Shown: piece by piece, positions 31,299 to 32,534 of the stretch
Numbering within the stretch: the first letter of the stretch is position 1
Layout of the letters: each line of letters starts with the position of its first letter
Assembly (NCBI GenBank): GCA_019359245.1
Contig: JAHHHR010000081.1
Coordinates: 1 to 32,534 of the forward strand
From: Nostoc desertorum CM1-VF14
GTDB taxonomy: Bacteria; Cyanobacteriota; Cyanobacteriia; Cyanobacteriales; Nostocaceae
Direction: 5' to 3'
Length of the DNA: 32,534 nt
Position numbers and translations under genes: made by a program
Notes under the pieces: generated by a model
Database searches by the model: none
What the model saw: only the letters and a program-made list of their open reading frames with translations
Told to the model about the DNA's origin: nothing

Positions 31299-32390
31299 AT
31301 GCAATTAAATATCTATTCTGATAGAAATTACCTTCCTGAAGGGATGGAACCAGTTGTAATCCTTTATCCTTTTTGGAAAGAATTTATCCCTAGTGAAAAA
31401 CATCCTTGGTCTAGAGCGTATGGCAAGTATATAGAAATAAGTAATTCCCTTTTTAAAATGACTTCGTTAGAAGAAGCTGATGTAGTTGTTATGCCTACCA
31501 ACTGGAGATTGATCAGAGGAGATAGTTGGAGAAGTAAAGTTAATAAAGAAGCAGAAAATCTATCTATTGAATTTGCAGATAAAGTAGCTAATAGCGGCAA
31601 AGAAATAGTTGTTTTTTTTGCAGGTGATTGTTGTGCCGAAGAAATTCCTGTCAAGAATGCAACAGTATTCCGAATGGCAGTATATGGGTCTAAAAAGGGG
31701 CAAAAGGATATTATTATGCCTTCTTTTACTGAAGATTTTGTTGAAGAATATTTAGGGGGTGAAATATCTCTCAGGCAGAAATCTGATAAACCTGTTGTTG
31801 GATTTTGTGGTTTAGCAGTACCGGATTCATGGGAAAAGAAACTGAAAGCGTTTTTATATCACAGTTTGACGTTAACCAAATCATTGGAGCTTGGAGTTTC
31901 GCCTTACAAGGGACAAATTCTGCGTAGTCAGGCTCTGAAAATACTTGCAGAAAGCCCCTCTTTAGTAAACACAAACTTTATCATCAAAGACGAAACAGTA
32001 TTTCTAAATACACAAGATATAGAGCGAAGACAAAAGGCTCGTGCTGAATATGTGAAAAATATGGTTGAGAGCGACTACATTTTGTGCTGTCGTGGTTCTG
32101 CAAACTATTCCATTCGATTATATGAAATTCTCAGTTGTGGTCGTATTCCAATTTTTATTGATACAGACTGCGTTTTACCTGACGATTCTATAATTGACTG
32201 GAAAAAATATTGTGTCTGGGTAGATGAGAAGGAAGTACCATATATTGCAGAGAAAGTGGCTGAATTCCATAGTAAACTTTCAAACCAAGAATTCTTAAAT
32301 TTGCAGCATGAGTGCCGAAAACTCTGGAAGAATAGGCTTTCTGCTGAAGGATTTTATAGTAATTTTCATCTTCATTTTCAGGCAAAATAA
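31299..32390 (+). CDS. Exostosin-family (GT47-like) glycosyltransferase
   Basis: A 363-residue protein with the exostosin/GT47 C-terminal core: SDYILCCRGSANYSIRLYEI (~264-283), LSCGRIPIFIDTDCVLPDD (~284-302) and DWKKYCVWVDEKEVPYIAEK (~306-325). The N-terminal half (EADVVVMPTNW ~58-68) is the second Rossmann-like domain. It should transfer a sugar from a nucleotide donor; the donor and acceptor cannot be read from sequence. No signal peptide is seen, so cytoplasmic glycan assembly is likely. AGGTG about 6 bases before the ATG is the ribosome binding site. No HIP1 octamer was seen in the gene, unlike most neighbours, and it is AT-rich, hinting at more recent acquisition. It ends 18 bases before the terminal repeat. 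Confidence 0.87.
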   Translation: MQLNIYSDRNYLPEGMEPVVILYPFWKEFIPSEKHPWSRAYGKYIEISNSLFKMTSLEEADVVVMPTNWRLIRGDSWRSKVNKEAENLSIEFADKVANSGKEIVVFFAGDCCAEEIPVKNATVFRMAVYGSKKGQKDIIMPSFTEDFVEEYLGGEISLRQKSDKPVVGFCGLAVPDSWEKKLKAFLYHSLTLTKSLELGVSPYKGQILRSQALKILAESPSLVNTNFIIKDETVFLNTQDIERRQKARAEYVKNMVESDYILCCRGSANYSIRLYEILSCGRIPIFIDTDCVLPDDSIIDWKKYCVWVDEKEVPYIAEKVAEFHSKLSNQEFLNLQHECRKLWKNRLSAEGFYSNFHLHFQAK

Positions 32391-32408
32391 TTCATTCAAA
32401 AAACTATG

Positions 32409-32533
32409 TAGGGCTTGCTGAAAAAGAAAGAAAAGGTGACAGTCTGTAGATAAAAAGACCCTAGAAGTATATTCAGGTGCAAGGAAAGAAGGTAAAATAG
32501 CCCAAAATCCTTGCATGACAGTGGTCAGCCCTA
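32409..32533. repeat. Right copy of the ~125-bp terminal inverted repeat
   Basis: The complete copy runs from TAGGGCTTGCTG to GGTCAGCCCTA and is the reverse complement of bases 1-123 plus an outer TA. The side facing the window interior (TAGGGCTTGCTGAAAAAG) looks like an insertion-sequence terminus, but no transposase frame is visible inside the repeat, and the short frames across it are chance openings. Confidence 0.85.
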
Positions 32534-32534
32534 A

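Noticed and set aside
32295..32516. 73-residue minus-strand frame over the right terminal repeat
   Set aside because: It crosses from the repeat into the 3' end of the GT47 gene and resembles no transposase.

Overview
The window is a stretch of chromosome from a filamentous, probably heterocyst-forming cyanobacterium of the Nostoc/Anabaena type. Three things point there: many HIP1 octamers (GCGATCGC) inside and between genes; heptamer tandem repeats (AACTCCT, AGTCATT and GGGGGCA types) in the gaps; and cyanobacterial marker genes (psb29/thf1, a CpcT/CpeT lyase, ndhS, hemF). No tRNA, rRNA or CRISPR array was seen. The first and last ~125 bases are a perfect inverted copy of one repeat. The window may therefore be a contig or segment bounded by two copies of a mobile or repeat element.

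Layout. 0.2-4.3 kb: a small minus-strand ORF, a full-length bacterial homologue of the eukaryotic phosphorylase kinase alpha/beta subunit (GH15-like), and a GxxExxY protein flanked by inverted repeats. 4.4-7.1 kb: a YkvA-family protein, an ExbB/ExbD pair (ExbD with a long proline-rich tail) and a holin-like membrane protein. 7.2-15.5 kb: mostly housekeeping and photosynthesis genes, namely Psb29, the CpcT/CpeT bilin lyase, an STAS anti-sigma antagonist, HemF, an SRPBCC protein, an Mrp-type Fe-S carrier, RodA, NdhS and a HAS-barrel protein. 15.6-20.9 kb: a cation/proton antiporter with universal-stress domains, then UDP-glucuronate decarboxylase and UDP-glucose dehydrogenase, which together make UDP-xylose. 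21-24.6 kb: a DUF2993 protein and a large di-haem cytochrome c peroxidase.

From about 24.7 kb the window looks accessory. A minus-strand cluster at 26.6-25.05 kb is decaying: a VapB-like antitoxin with an in-frame amber stop, an intact PIN toxin, a frameshifted and 3'-truncated PD-(D/E)XK-like gene, and a 5'-truncated hicA fused to the truncated end, followed by intact hicB. A perfect palindrome just upstream of vapB is probably its operator. Core genes cinA and glyA follow, separated by a foldback repeat with ten GGGGGCA units that reaches almost to the cinA start codon.

The most interesting system is at 29.7-31.1 kb. Two tightly spaced genes encode a stand-alone LSDAT (SLOG-superfamily, TRPM-related) nucleotide-sensor-like protein and a DUF4231/SLATT two-TM protein. 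This fits the predicted class of nucleotide-ligand sensor plus membrane-effector conflict systems. An exostosin-type (GT47) glycosyltransferase with its own promoter-like element closes the window. All family assignments come from reading the sequence against remembered motifs; no database search was run.
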